From JAJVID01 sp035275345 (lineage in GTDB: Bacteria > Acidobacteriota > Blastocatellia > RBC074): a stretch of 51,680 nucleotides of DNA. Position 1 is the stretch's first letter. Each line of letters opens with the position of its first letter. This document shows positions 20,499 through 28,396 of the stretch, in pieces. Under the pieces are notes generated by a model that was not told where the DNA came from, made no database searches, and worked only from the letters and a program-made list of their open reading frames with translations. A program made the translations under genes and the position numbers. The stretch lies in assembly GCA_035275345.1 (NCBI GenBank), contig DATEMY010000520.1, forward strand, positions 1-51,680. The letters run 5' to 3'.

Positions 20499-21458
20499 TT
20501 ATTTTACCGGGACCAGCGTCTCTTCCTCTTCGCCTTTGGCCAATTGTTGCTGGCGCAGCGCAGCCGCTCCCAGCAATCCGCCCATTCCCATCGATTCGAC
20601 GGCGGTGCTCGGCACGATCATCATTGCGCCTTTCTCTTTCAGCCCTTCGTAGAGCATGTTCATCGCGCGAAGGTGCAGCGCCGTGGGGTTTTCGTGATAA
20701 GACTTGGCGGCCTGCTCAAAGAGGTGCGCGATCTCGACCTCGGCCTGGCCCAGGATGATGCGCGCCTGTTTCTCGCGCGAGGCCTGGGCTTCGCGAGACA
20801 TTGCGTCCTGCAAGGCGTCGGGGATCACCACGTCGCGCATCTCGACCGATTGAACCGTGACGCCCCAGGGCGTGGTGCGTTCGTCAATCAGCCGCTGCAA
20901 TTCGTCTTCGATCTTCTCACGGCCGCGCAGCAATTCAGTCAACGCCGTTCTGCCGATGATGTCGCGTAACGCGGTCTGCGCGGCCCAGCTCACGGCCTGA
21001 CTGTAATTCTGCACCTCCAGCGCGGCTTTCTGAACGTCGTAAACCAGCCAGAAGAGCACCGCGTCGACGTTCACAGGAACGGTGTCCGCCGTCAGGGTCT
21101 GTTCAGCGGCGAAGTTGGTCGTGATGATCCGCTGATCGACATAAGTCGAAACCGAATCAATCAACGGCAGGACCCAGAACAACCCCGGTCCGCGCAAACC
21201 CACATAACGCCCCAATCGCAGCACAACCGCTTTCTCCCATTGCTTTGCGACTCGCGGCGCCAGCGCAAGAACCGCCCCCAGCAATGCGCCGGCAATCGCG
21301 CCGAAAGGGTTCAGGGTCAGTATGCTGAGCAACAGTCCCAAACCGATTGAGCCGAGTAACAGCAACCCCGAGACCACGTTCATCCGCGGTCCGCCCGACG
21401 AAGCTGAAGGCGCCGCTACCCCGGTCGAGTCCGCTTTGTTGATGACAATTCCCGCCAT
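20499..21458 (-). CDS. SPFH/band 7 family protein (slipin, stomatin-like)
   Basis: The 319-residue membrane protein has two close hydrophobic segments near the N-terminus (about 28-65), then the SPFH/band 7 domain (KAVVLRLGRYVGLRGPGLFWVLPLIDSV, RIITTNF, TALRDIIGRTALTELL, WGVTVQSVEMRDVVIP) and a helical part (REAQASREKQARIILGQAEVE). Slipins form ring or microdomain assemblies in the membrane. No NfeD partner gene is adjacent. The ATG at 21458 has AAGGAG 8 nt upstream, within the end of the gntR-like gene. The gap between the two genes is 5 nt, which indicates translational coupling. Confidence 0.93.
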   Translation of the reverse strand: MAGIVINKADSTGVAAPSASSGGPRMNVVSGLLLLGSIGLGLLLSILTLNPFGAIAGALLGAVLALAPRVAKQWEKAVVLRLGRYVGLRGPGLFWVLPLIDSVSTYVDQRIITTNFAAEQTLTADTVPVNVDAVLFWLVYDVQKAALEVQNYSQAVSWAAQTALRDIIGRTALTELLRGREKIEDELQRLIDERTTPWGVTVQSVEMRDVVIPDALQDAMSREAQASREKQARIILGQAEVEIAHLFEQAAKSYHENPTALHLRAMNMLYEGLKEKGAMMIVPSTAVESMGMGGLLGAAALRQQQLAKGEEEETLVPVK

Positions 21459-21463
21459 AGTTT

Positions 21464-21859
21464 TCAATCTCCTTTTCTGCGCCTGCTCGTGAGGTGGTCA
21501 AGCACCTCGTCGAGGGAAAAGCCGAGTTCGTGAGCCTCGGCCAAAATCCGATCCGCAAACGCGCGCAATTCCCGCTCGCGGCTTTGTTTGCTCTCGCGCT
21601 TCAACATCCCGTCCTGGCGCGCGCGCACGAATGTCCCAACGCCGCGACGCGTCTCCAAAATTCCCGCGCGCTCGAGCTCAGCGTAGACCTTCGCTACAGT
21701 GTTGGCGTTAATCTTCAAATCAACCGCCAGCTGTCGCACAGTCGGAAGCTGTTCGCCGACGCGCAATCGTTCGGTCGCGATGGCGAATCGTATCGCCCGC
21801 TCGAGCTGCGCGTAGATCGGCGTAGGATCTTCCGAGTCGATGTTAAACCGGTCTTCCAT
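21464..21859 (-). CDS. GntR-family transcriptional regulator, YtrA-like
   Basis: A 131-residue short GntR protein with the winged-helix domain (PIYAQLERAI through LRVGEQLPTVRQLAVDLKINANTVAKVYAELERAGILETRRGVGTFV) and only a small helical C-terminal part, as in the YtrA subfamily. These control membrane-protein or transporter operons. I place the start at 21859 and not at the ATG at 21889: the family begins about here (MEDRFNIDSEDPTPIY), and the upstream ATG directly touches the operator at 21891-21912, leaving no room for a leader. It is the first gene of the slipin-hydrolase-methyltransferase operon. Confidence 0.9.
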   Translation of the reverse strand: MEDRFNIDSEDPTPIYAQLERAIRFAIATERLRVGEQLPTVRQLAVDLKINANTVAKVYAELERAGILETRRGVGTFVRARQDGMLKRESKQSRERELRAFADRILAEAHELGFSLDEVLDHLTSRRRKGD

Positions 21860-21890
21860 CGCTAGAATCTCACTATCTTTGCTTGTCATA

Positions 21891-21912
21891 TTGTACTACG
21901 ACAATAGTACAA
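21891..21912. promoter_or_regulatory. Palindromic operator ahead of the gntR-like gene
   Basis: TTGTACTA, six bases, then TAGTACAA: a perfect 8-bp inverted repeat in AT-rich sequence at the head of the operon. It carries the GTAC core common in GntR-type operators. On the minus strand its end reads TACAAT, which could be the -10 box, so binding would cause autorepression. Confidence 0.75.
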
Positions 21913-21982
21913 GTCGAGTTTCAGATTTTTTTATCGTTTGGACGGCGGTTTGTGAAGAGGGAAAAGCGGGCGGCGAAAGAGA

Positions 21983-22057
21983 CAGGAAGGGCGAAGAAAA
22001 CAAAAAAGAGATTTTTGCCCTTTTTGCTCCTCTTTCAGTTTTTGCTTCCCTTCCTGC
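21983..22057. repeat. Imperfect purine/pyrimidine inverted repeat
   Basis: CAGGAAGGG-GAAG-AAAAC and the reverse complement of the sequence ending CCCTTCCTGC share about 24 positions with small gaps. It lies in the leader between the GntR-type gene and purE and resembles in style the repeats at 41133-41217 and 44416-44497, without sharing sequence. Confidence 0.55.
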
Positions 22058-22126
22058 AAAAGCGATAATGGGCTGGGATAATCGCTCTACATTTAAAACC
22101 ATAAAGTGGGGTTGCAAGGGATGAGC

Positions 22127-22615
22127 ATGCGAGAAGAGCCATTGGTCGCCGTGATTATGGGCAGCAAGTCCGATTGGGAGACGATGCGCCACGCCGATGA
22201 AATCCTGACGCAATTCGGCGTGCCGCACGAATGCCGCATTATTTCGGCTCACCGCACGCCCGCGCGGATGGCCGAATTCGCAGTCACGGCGGAATCGCGT
22301 GGCATTGAAGTGATCATCGCAGGGGCGGGCGGCGCGGCGCATCTGCCTGGAATGGTCGCGGCGCAAACTTTAATTCCAGTGCTCGGCGTGCCGGTCGAAA
22401 GTCATGCTCTGAAGGGCGTGGATTCGCTGCTTTCGATCGCGCAGATGCCCGGCGGGATTCCGGTCGGGACGTTGGCCATCGGCAAGGCGGGAGCGATCAA
22501 TGCGGGGTTGTTGGCCGTGGCGATCCTGGCTAATTCAAGGAGCGACCTGCGTGAGAAGTTGCGGAAGTTCAGGGAAGAGCAGACGGCAAAGGTGATGAAT
22601 GACACTCTCGGATAG
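22127..22615 (+). CDS. purE: N5-carboxyaminoimidazole ribonucleotide mutase
   Basis: PurE converts N5-CAIR to CAIR in purine biosynthesis. The product (about 163 residues) is class I size. It shows the N-terminal IMGSKSDWETM motif, SAHRTPARM, the IAGAGGAAHLPGM loop and GVPVESHALKGVDSLLSI with MPGGIPVGT. Several starts are possible. I chose 22127 because AAGGG ends 6 nt before it; ATG at 22121 is equally in frame but has no spacing. It overlaps purK by 17 bp, so the two are translated together. Confidence 0.95.
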   Translation: MREEPLVAVIMGSKSDWETMRHADEILTQFGVPHECRIISAHRTPARMAEFAVTAESRGIEVIIAGAGGAAHLPGMVAAQTLIPVLGVPVESHALKGVDSLLSIAQMPGGIPVGTLAIGKAGAINAGLLAVAILANSRSDLREKLRKFREEQTAKVMNDTLG

Positions 22616-23765
22616 AAATCAACCAATTCTCCCCGGTTCGGCCATTGGCGTACTGGGTAGCGGCCAGCTCGGCCGTATGTTCGCAATCGCCGCGCGCCGG
22701 ATGGGTTATCGCGTCCACACATTTTCGCCGGAAACCGACACGCCTACCGGACAGGTGGCGGATGTCGAGATCAAAGCGCATTACGACGATCTGATCGCCG
22801 TTCGAGGATTCGCCGCCGATGTCGATGTCGTGACTTTCGAGTTTGAAAACGTTCCGGCGGCGACCGCGCAAGCCGCGGCGGAATGCGCGCCGGTCAGGCC
22901 CAGCGGTTTGGTTTTACACATCACGCAGAACCGGTTACGCGAGAAGACATTCCTCCGCAATCACGGTTTTCCGGTTACGCCGTTCAAAGCTGTGAGTTCG
23001 CTTGAAGATTTGAAGGCCGGGTTGAACGAATTCGGATGCCCATCGGTTTTGAAGACCGCCGGGTTCGGCTATGACGGCAAAGGGCAAACGAAGATCACCA
23101 GCGCGGATCAAGCCGAAGTCGCCCTCGCGTCTGCGGGCAGACAGGAGATGGTCCTGGAAGCCTGGGTCGATTTCGCGATTGAGCTTTCGGTCATCGGGGC
23201 GCGTGGGATTGACGGTTCGTTCACGCATTGGGGCGTGATTCAAAACGACCATCGTAACCACATCCTGGATGTTTCAATCGCCCCGGCCAACCTTCCCCGG
23301 GAAATTACACAGGAAGCGATCGCCATAGCGCGCTCCGCGCTCGAACAGCTTGATGTAGTCGGCGTCTTGTGCGTCGAATTTTTCCTGACCGCGGACGGCA
23401 AGCTCTTGATCAACGAACTGGCGCCGCGCCCGCACAATTCCGGCCACCTGACGTTCGACGCCTGCGTGACCAGCCAATTTGAACAGCAATTGCGCGCTGT
23501 GTGCGGTCTGCCGCTCGGTTCAACCGAACTGCTGCGTCCTGCGGCGATGGCCAATCTGTTGGGTGATTTGTGGCCCTGCGTCCGCGGAGAGGCCGGCGAA
23601 CCCGACTGGGCCGCTGTCTGCGCGTTCCCCAGCGTCAAGCTACATCTGTATGGCAAGCTCTCCCCGAAGCCGGGGCGCAAAATGGGACATTTGACAGCAA
23701 TGGCCGAGAGCGCTGATGAAGGGGCAAGGCTCGTGCGCAATGCGCGCGAGGCGCTGGGAGGTTAA
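22599..23765 (+). CDS. purK: N5-carboxyaminoimidazole ribonucleotide synthase
   Basis: PurK makes N5-CAIR from AIR, bicarbonate and ATP, feeding PurE. The 388-residue ATP-grasp protein shows the N-terminal GVLGSGQLGRM, the VTFEFENVP segment, LKTAGFGYDGKGQ (ATP-binding), and ELAPRPHNSGHLTFDACVTSQFEQ near the substrate site. The ATG follows AAAGGTG and overlaps the end of purE. No other pur gene follows; a convergent barrel gene lies beyond. Confidence 0.95.
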   Translation: MTLSDRNQPILPGSAIGVLGSGQLGRMFAIAARRMGYRVHTFSPETDTPTGQVADVEIKAHYDDLIAVRGFAADVDVVTFEFENVPAATAQAAAECAPVRPSGLVLHITQNRLREKTFLRNHGFPVTPFKAVSSLEDLKAGLNEFGCPSVLKTAGFGYDGKGQTKITSADQAEVALASAGRQEMVLEAWVDFAIELSVIGARGIDGSFTHWGVIQNDHRNHILDVSIAPANLPREITQEAIAIARSALEQLDVVGVLCVEFFLTADGKLLINELAPRPHNSGHLTFDACVTSQFEQQLRAVCGLPLGSTELLRPAAMANLLGDLWPCVRGEAGEPDWAAVCAFPSVKLHLYGKLSPKPGRKMGHLTAMAESADEGARLVRNAREALGG

Positions 23766-23841
23766 GCTCAATGTCGAGTACTAGAGCGCCTGATTTATCG
23801 CCTTGACTCATTACTTCTATTTGGAGCGGTTTGCAATTGGA

Positions 23842-23870
23842 TGTACGGCGAACTAAGGGTTCGCCGTACA
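23842..23870. terminator. Hairpin between convergent purK and barrel genes
   Basis: TGTACGGCGAAC (23842-23853) and GTTCGCCGTACA (23859-23870) are perfect 12-bp arms with a 5-nt loop. It lies between the ends of two convergent genes. There is no T-run, so it may be a REP-like repeat or a bidirectional processing and stop structure. Confidence 0.6.
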
Positions 23871-23885
23871 CTTATGTGCGCCGAT

Positions 23886-24500
23886 CTAGAATCGAAAGCC
23901 TACGCCTGCGCTCAATTGCAGGTTATGGGTCGCAAAACTCCGCGGAGATATCCCAAAAAATTCCCGCGCGAGAAGAAATGCAGGCTCTCGTTGATTGATA
24001 ATCGTATCTCCCACATCGAACCTCACAGTTACCCGCCTCGAAGGATAGAATTCAACGACCCCGCCCAGGTCCAGAGAAAAGTTCGTATTCTCAACATTGA
24101 TGGGAGGGCAGGGGCCTTGAATGCAAAACACAGGAAATTCGTAATTTAGATTGACGAAACCGGGCCTGACTTTTCCGAATACGCCAAATTTATCGTACCG
24201 CAATCCGCTCTTAACACCGAATTGCCCCTGAAACCTACGAACGTCGTTGAAACCGGCGCCAGGGAAATAGTTCATCTCGCCTTCGAGCGCCAGGTTTTTC
24301 GTCAGGTTGAATGTTATTCTGCCACCTCCACCGATGCTCGTCGCATCGTAGAAAAAGGGGACCGTTCCTCTGCTCAATACTGAGAACTGGACGCCGACTT
24401 CGACCTTTTGCTCCTCCGATTGAGCAATTACGAACTCGTGAGGTATCAAAAGAAATAACAAGAAGAAACAGAATTTGACGATGGATTTGAGACCAGCCAT
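23886..24500 (-). CDS. Small outer-membrane beta-barrel protein
   Basis: The 204-residue protein has a signal peptide (about 1-27, FCFFLLFLLIPHEFVIAQ). Alternating beta strands follow (VEVGVQFSVLSR, GGGGRITFNLTKNLALEGEMNYFP, FGVKSGLRYDKFGVFGKVRPGFVNL), ending LSAGVGFRF with a terminal Phe. The size fits an 8-stranded barrel of the OmpA/OmpW type. AAAGGAG lies just before the ATG at 24500. A sigma-54-like promoter at 24560-24573 sits about 60 bp upstream, and the sigma-54 regulator gene is 2.5 kb away in the same orientation. The function is unknown. Confidence 0.8.
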   Translation of the reverse strand: MAGLKSIVKFCFFLLFLLIPHEFVIAQSEEQKVEVGVQFSVLSRGTVPFFYDATSIGGGGRITFNLTKNLALEGEMNYFPGAGFNDVRRFQGQFGVKSGLRYDKFGVFGKVRPGFVNLNYEFPVFCIQGPCPPINVENTNFSLDLGGVVEFYPSRRVTVRFDVGDTIINQREPAFLLAREFFGISPRSFATHNLQLSAGVGFRF

Positions 24501-24559
24501 ACCTACTCCTTTCGACAACAGTGTTACGATTGATAGGGGGCAATGCGAAACAGAATAAA

Positions 24560-24573
24560 GCAAGGCGTATGCC
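24560..24573 (-). promoter_or_regulatory. Putative sigma-54 promoter of the small barrel gene
   Basis: On the minus strand GGCATACGCCTTGCT shows GG, ten bases, then GC, the invariant -24/-12 spacing, with GGCA and TTGCT matching consensus TGGCAC-N5-TTGCW. The first T and the base after GGCA differ. A start near 24549 would give a leader of about 50 nt to the ATG. Confidence 0.45.
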
Positions 24574-24698
24574 CTCCTTATCTATAAGCAATTGCGTTGT
24601 CGTCGGGCGAGTAGTGCGGCGATGCGCCGCTCCGCCGGTCGTTTAGGAGCGGCAAAATTGCGTTATATCTATTGGATCTTAGCTCCGGTAGGAGCGGC

Positions 24699-24807
24699 AT
24701 GTTTATAGAACCCGGCAGCCAATTCTCCACAGCTCCGTAGGAGCGGCATACGCCGGATGTCGCTCCTACGGAGCTGGAGACTATTGCGCAACGGTTTCTA
24801 TAAACAT
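24699..24807. repeat. Nested palindrome with GTAGGAGCG core
   Basis: The outer arms ATGTTTATAGAA (24699-24710) and TTCTATAAACAT (24796-24807) are perfect. Inside, CAGCTCCGTAGGAGCG (24730-24745) and CGCTCCTACGGAGCTG (24761-24776) are perfect 16-bp arms, and CAT/ATG continue inward after one mismatch. Two independent perfect stems, one within the other, point to a selected or mobile repeat. Confidence 0.85.
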
Positions 24808-24950
24808 TCCGCGCCTCTGGCGCTGTAGAATATGAGCGCTTGCCAGCCGTATCCCAAGCCCCAGCACTCCAAAGGCTCCGCCGATCTGATTTATGCACAC
24901 GCTTCATATGCATGAAGACTGTGCAAATTAAACAATTCCGCCGAAATCGG

Positions 24951-26936
24951 CTACTTTTCTCCGCTTAAACTGAGGTTGAAGGTATAGCGAAGCTTGAGCG
25001 AATGGCTGGGCAATCGATAGTTATGATCAATCGAAAAAAGATATTCCGCTGAGAAATTGGGTTTAAAATTCCAGCCTATGCCGGCGTTGGATAACTGAGT
25101 GTAATATGAATAACTGTCTCCATATGTAATGCTCCTGGACTTATATGTAAGGAGCTCCTGGTGAAGCGTCCGGAGGGTTGAGGCCGATAGAAATAGATTG
25201 CGCCAGAGATTTGTTTGTATCGCCACATGCGTTGAAAAGAACGATCCTCGCGGACTTTTCAGAGCGATAGGGGCCAAGGCGAAGAAACCGAATCCAAAGC
25301 CCGGAAGGTTCTCGGCGGGCTCAGTATTGTAGAAAAGCCCGCCCGCGACATCGAAGTTGAGGAGTATTTTTGAGGTGAGTAAATATCCCATTCCTCCGCC
25401 GAGTCGCGCACGTCGCGCCAGATAGCGATTTTGACCGATGGTTTGATTCATCGCTGCGCGCCGGCTCCGGATTCGTTCGTATAGATATGATCCCTCAATC
25501 CCATAAAAAAGCCGTCTCGTCAATGGAGCGCGGAATCGAACTCCGATCTCGGAGGAGATATTTGAAACCTTCGTTCTGCCGGTCAGTGAAATCAAAGCGC
25601 CGGTGTGAAATTGATCGCTGTAATGTTGATCGTAACGAGTCTCCTGATCAGATGAGCTGACGCCGTGACGATAGTAAAGTCCTATCTTCTTATTTTCTGA
25701 AAATCGGTGGACCAGTCCTAGCCTGACGCTGGCGCGCGCGAATTGCGCATTTGAATCGCTGATGTATCCCTCGTTAAATGGTTGCGCCCTGGAAAAGTAT
25801 TCACTATTAAAGTTTCCATCGCCCGATAACCTGTCAAAACTGATCCCGACGCTCGTCCCGCCACGTTTTCCGAAACTGTAGGCGGCGACCAGGGAGACGT
25901 TTAAAGCGTTCAGCCTCATGGTCTTTGCGTCATGATATTGATAATCGGAGAATTGATAATCGGTTATATCCTGTAATCTGGTACGTAATGCGGAAGCGCC
26001 GCCGCCGACCACAAGGCGTGAGTTTGGGATCGGCGTGAAGAAAGTCATCTGCGGAGAAACGGCGTAATCGAAGCTGGGCGGGTCTTCTGATTTTGATATC
26101 GGCACGACGCGCGAATGATACGGGGCGCTGATCGAGGGCAGCAGTAATAAGCGCCCCTCGGCGTTCTTGAACTCGGCGGCGTAAGCTGGGTTTTCAAGGC
26201 TGTCGAAGTGCGGGTCGGCGAAAGCGGAGTAGAAGACAGGGACGATTTCGTTACTATTTTGTACAACGCCGTCGACGGAGCGCTGATAATCGTCCTCAAG
26301 GTTACCGTAAAATCTGTTTCTTCCATTCAACTCGCTTCCGGGTCCCGGGAAGGCGGAACTGATGTCGCCTCCAGGTCTGACAATCACCCTGCCGCCTGGA
26401 TTTATCAGTCGCTTATTGTTGGGATTTTCGTGAGGCCAGACTTCGACCTGGCCTTCCCTGACAACGACCAGCGTTTCTCCGCCGAATATCACATCGACGA
26501 TAAACTCCGTTCCACGAACCGCGATCGAAGCCGTAGGGCTGTTCACGCGATAGGGATTCGGCTTACCAGCGTAACTCCGAATCTTCACAAGCACCCGCCC
26601 AAGCTGGATATCGAGCAGTTCACGCGCCAAATGCGCAACGTGAAAATCTTTGAGAACCACCTTTGAATTGGGCAGGACCGTGATCTGGCTGCCGTCGGTG
26701 AGCGAAATGACGACGCGTCCATTCAGATCTGTCTCAATAATATTACCCAGGTCGAGCCGGAAATCCCGTTTAAGGGAGAAGGCGGTGGACTGAGAGTTGA
26801 TGTAAATTCGCGCAACTCCCGTCACGCTCCTGACCCGCGCCTGAACGACATCGTTTTGCGCCTGCGCGTCGAGCGTTACCAGCAATAACAACGAGATGAT
26901 GAGTGTCAGACGTAATAACATGGGGTGGCTCTGCAT
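24951..26936 (-). CDS. FecR-domain protein fused to a predicted outer-membrane barrel
   Basis: The 661-residue protein has a signal peptide (about 1-26, ending DAQAQ) and a FecR-like domain (about 45-190: FRLDLGNIIETDLNGRVVISLTDGSQITVLPNSKVVL, LLDIQLGRVLVKI, YRVNSPTASIAVRGTEFIVDV). About 400 residues of amphipathic strands rich in Tyr/Ser/Arg follow (LRLGLVHRFSENKKIGLYYRHGV, LGGGMGYLLTSKILLNFDVAGG, LKLRYTFNLSLSGEK). There is no inner-membrane helix, so it is not a classical anti-sigma FecR. AGGAGAAGGACC precedes the ATG, 29 bp after the regulator stop. The barrel assignment rests on strand pattern only. Confidence 0.7.
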   Translation of the reverse strand: MQSHPMLLRLTLIISLLLLVTLDAQAQNDVVQARVRSVTGVARIYINSQSTAFSLKRDFRLDLGNIIETDLNGRVVISLTDGSQITVLPNSKVVLKDFHVAHLARELLDIQLGRVLVKIRSYAGKPNPYRVNSPTASIAVRGTEFIVDVIFGGETLVVVREGQVEVWPHENPNNKRLINPGGRVIVRPGGDISSAFPGPGSELNGRNRFYGNLEDDYQRSVDGVVQNSNEIVPVFYSAFADPHFDSLENPAYAAEFKNAEGRLLLLPSISAPYHSRVVPISKSEDPPSFDYAVSPQMTFFTPIPNSRLVVGGGASALRTRLQDITDYQFSDYQYHDAKTMRLNALNVSLVAAYSFGKRGGTSVGISFDRLSGDGNFNSEYFSRAQPFNEGYISDSNAQFARASVRLGLVHRFSENKKIGLYYRHGVSSSDQETRYDQHYSDQFHTGALISLTGRTKVSNISSEIGVRFRAPLTRRLFYGIEGSYLYERIRSRRAAMNQTIGQNRYLARRARLGGGMGYLLTSKILLNFDVAGGLFYNTEPAENLPGFGFGFFALAPIALKSPRGSFFSTHVAIQTNLWRNLFLSASTLRTLHQELLTYKSRSITYGDSYSYYTQLSNAGIGWNFKPNFSAEYLFSIDHNYRLPSHSLKLRYTFNLSLSGEK

Positions 26937-26965
26937 GGTCCTTCTCCTGTCCGTTTCCCCAAATA

Positions 26966-28396
26966 TTATGGCGTCTCGTCACGAGAGTCGCCGTTATCGT
27001 CATCTGAAGAGGGGATTTGATATTTCGAAAGCATTCGCTGCACGGTGCGGCGATCCAAACCGAGCGCGGACGCCGCGCGGCTGCGATTCCCGCCGTTTCG
27101 GGCGAGCATTAATTGCAAATAGCGCCGCTGCAACTCCTCCATCGTCGGCCAATCGGAGATGATGTCGTGAGAGGCTCCGCCGCCGTCTTCTTCTTTTATC
27201 GACCGCGGGGCTTCGGCGATATGTTCCGGCAAACAATCGAGCGTTATCTGCCCCTTCGACGCCAGGGCGGCGGCGTGCGTCAACGCGTTCTCCAACTCGC
27301 GGACGTTGCCGGGGAAGGGATAAGAACGGAGCGCCTCGGCGACTTCCCGAGTCAGGCGCAGGGCGGGGGGCCCATCGCCGCTCAACCGGCGAAGGATGTG
27401 TAAGGTCAACAGGTCGATGTCGGCGCCCCGCTCCCGCAGCGGTGGCAGGTTGACGCTCAAAACGCTGAGACGATAGAAAAGATCAGGACGGAAACTTCCG
27501 TTGTCGGCCAGGGCGCGCAACGACACATTGCTTGCGCCGATGACTCGCACATTGACGGTGCGCGACGCGGGCGATCCGACACGACGCACTTCGCCCGATT
27601 GCAGGACGCGCAGCAAGCTGGCTTGAAACGCCGGACTGGTCGACGCAAGCTCATCCAAAAACAATGTGCCCCTGTCCGCAGCCTCGAACAATCCGGGACG
27701 GTCATTGACCGCCCCCGTGAATGCGCCCTTCGTGTAACCGAAAAGCTCCGATTCAAGGAGCGTGTCAGTCAAGCCTGAACAATTGACGGCGATGAACCGC
27801 TCCTTCGAACGGGCGCTGAATTGATGGATCGCCCGCGCCACCAATTCCTTTCCCGTGCCGGATTCGCCCGTCACAAGCGCCGTCGCATCTGTGCGCGCGG
27901 CCTGCGCGATCAGCTTGTAAACCGCGACCATTGCCGGGCTGCGCCCCACCAGCCCTGTGCGCGAAAGATCGTCGAGCAGCGTGGACGCCTCCGTCTCCTT
28001 CTCTTCGGTCTCGACGGCCTCGGCTCGGGCGGCGATGTACCGACGGAGGAGTTTCGCGAGAACGCCGATCTCGAACGGCTTGGCGATGAAATCGCTCGCG
28101 CCTTCGGACAGGGCTTGAACGGTCAGATCTATCGAACCTTGCGCAGTAATTAGAATGATCGGCGTCTGTGGGCTGATATGACCCAACTCGCGGACGACCT
28201 CCATTCCATCGCCGTCCGGCATGAAGATGTCACAAACGATCGCCGCGAAACTCTTCCGGCGCGCGGCGTCGATAACTTCGCGGCCCGAACTGACGGCGGT
28301 CACGAGAAAACCGTTCAGCGCAAGTCCCGCCTCCAACGTCAGCCGGATCGAGCGATCGTCATCAGCGATTAATATGTGGGGGATATCGCTACTCAT
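26966..28396 (-). CDS. NtrC-family sigma-54-dependent response regulator
   Basis: The 476-residue protein has a receiver domain with acidic pocket Asp12-14, phospho-acceptor Asp56 (CDIFMPDGDG), Thr85 and Lys107. The AAA+ sigma-54 domain (about 148-380) has Walker A GESGTGKE (178-185), the sigma-54 contact loop GAFTGA (225-230), Walker B TLFLDEL and the R-finger region FRPDLFYRL. The C-terminal Fis-type HTH is GNRSRAASALGLDRRTVQRML. All the elements needed to open sigma-54 promoters are intact. Its ATG follows the kinase stop codon with no gap. Likely targets include the barrel gene at 24500 and the OmpA-like gene at 39545. Confidence 0.95.
   Translation of the reverse strand: MSSDIPHILIADDDRSIRLTLEAGLALNGFLVTAVSSGREVIDAARRKSFAAIVCDIFMPDGDGMEVVRELGHISPQTPIILITAQGSIDLTVQALSEGASDFIAKPFEIGVLAKLLRRYIAARAEAVETEEKETEASTLLDDLSRTGLVGRSPAMVAVYKLIAQAARTDATALVTGESGTGKELVARAIHQFSARSKERFIAVNCSGLTDTLLESELFGYTKGAFTGAVNDRPGLFEAADRGTLFLDELASTSPAFQASLLRVLQSGEVRRVGSPASRTVNVRVIGASNVSLRALADNGSFRPDLFYRLSVLSVNLPPLRERGADIDLLTLHILRRLSGDGPPALRLTREVAEALRSYPFPGNVRELENALTHAAALASKGQITLDCLPEHIAEAPRSIKEEDGGGASHDIISDWPTMEELQRRYLQLMLARNGGNRSRAASALGLDRRTVQRMLSKYQIPSSDDDNGDSRDETP

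Larger units (their letters stand above)
24501..24950. other. Intergenic region upstream of the small barrel gene
   Basis: 450 bp with no gene. It holds the predicted sigma-54 promoter (24560-24573) and a nested palindrome (24699-24807) built around GTAGGAGCG units. More single GGAGCGGC units lie near 24640-24695. The GTAGGAGCG elements look like a dispersed REP-type family. Confidence 0.6.

Noticed and set aside
24951..26936. Classical FecR anti-sigma factor
   Set aside because: There is no inner-membrane helix after the signal peptide, no N-terminal anti-sigma segment and no adjacent ECF sigma gene.
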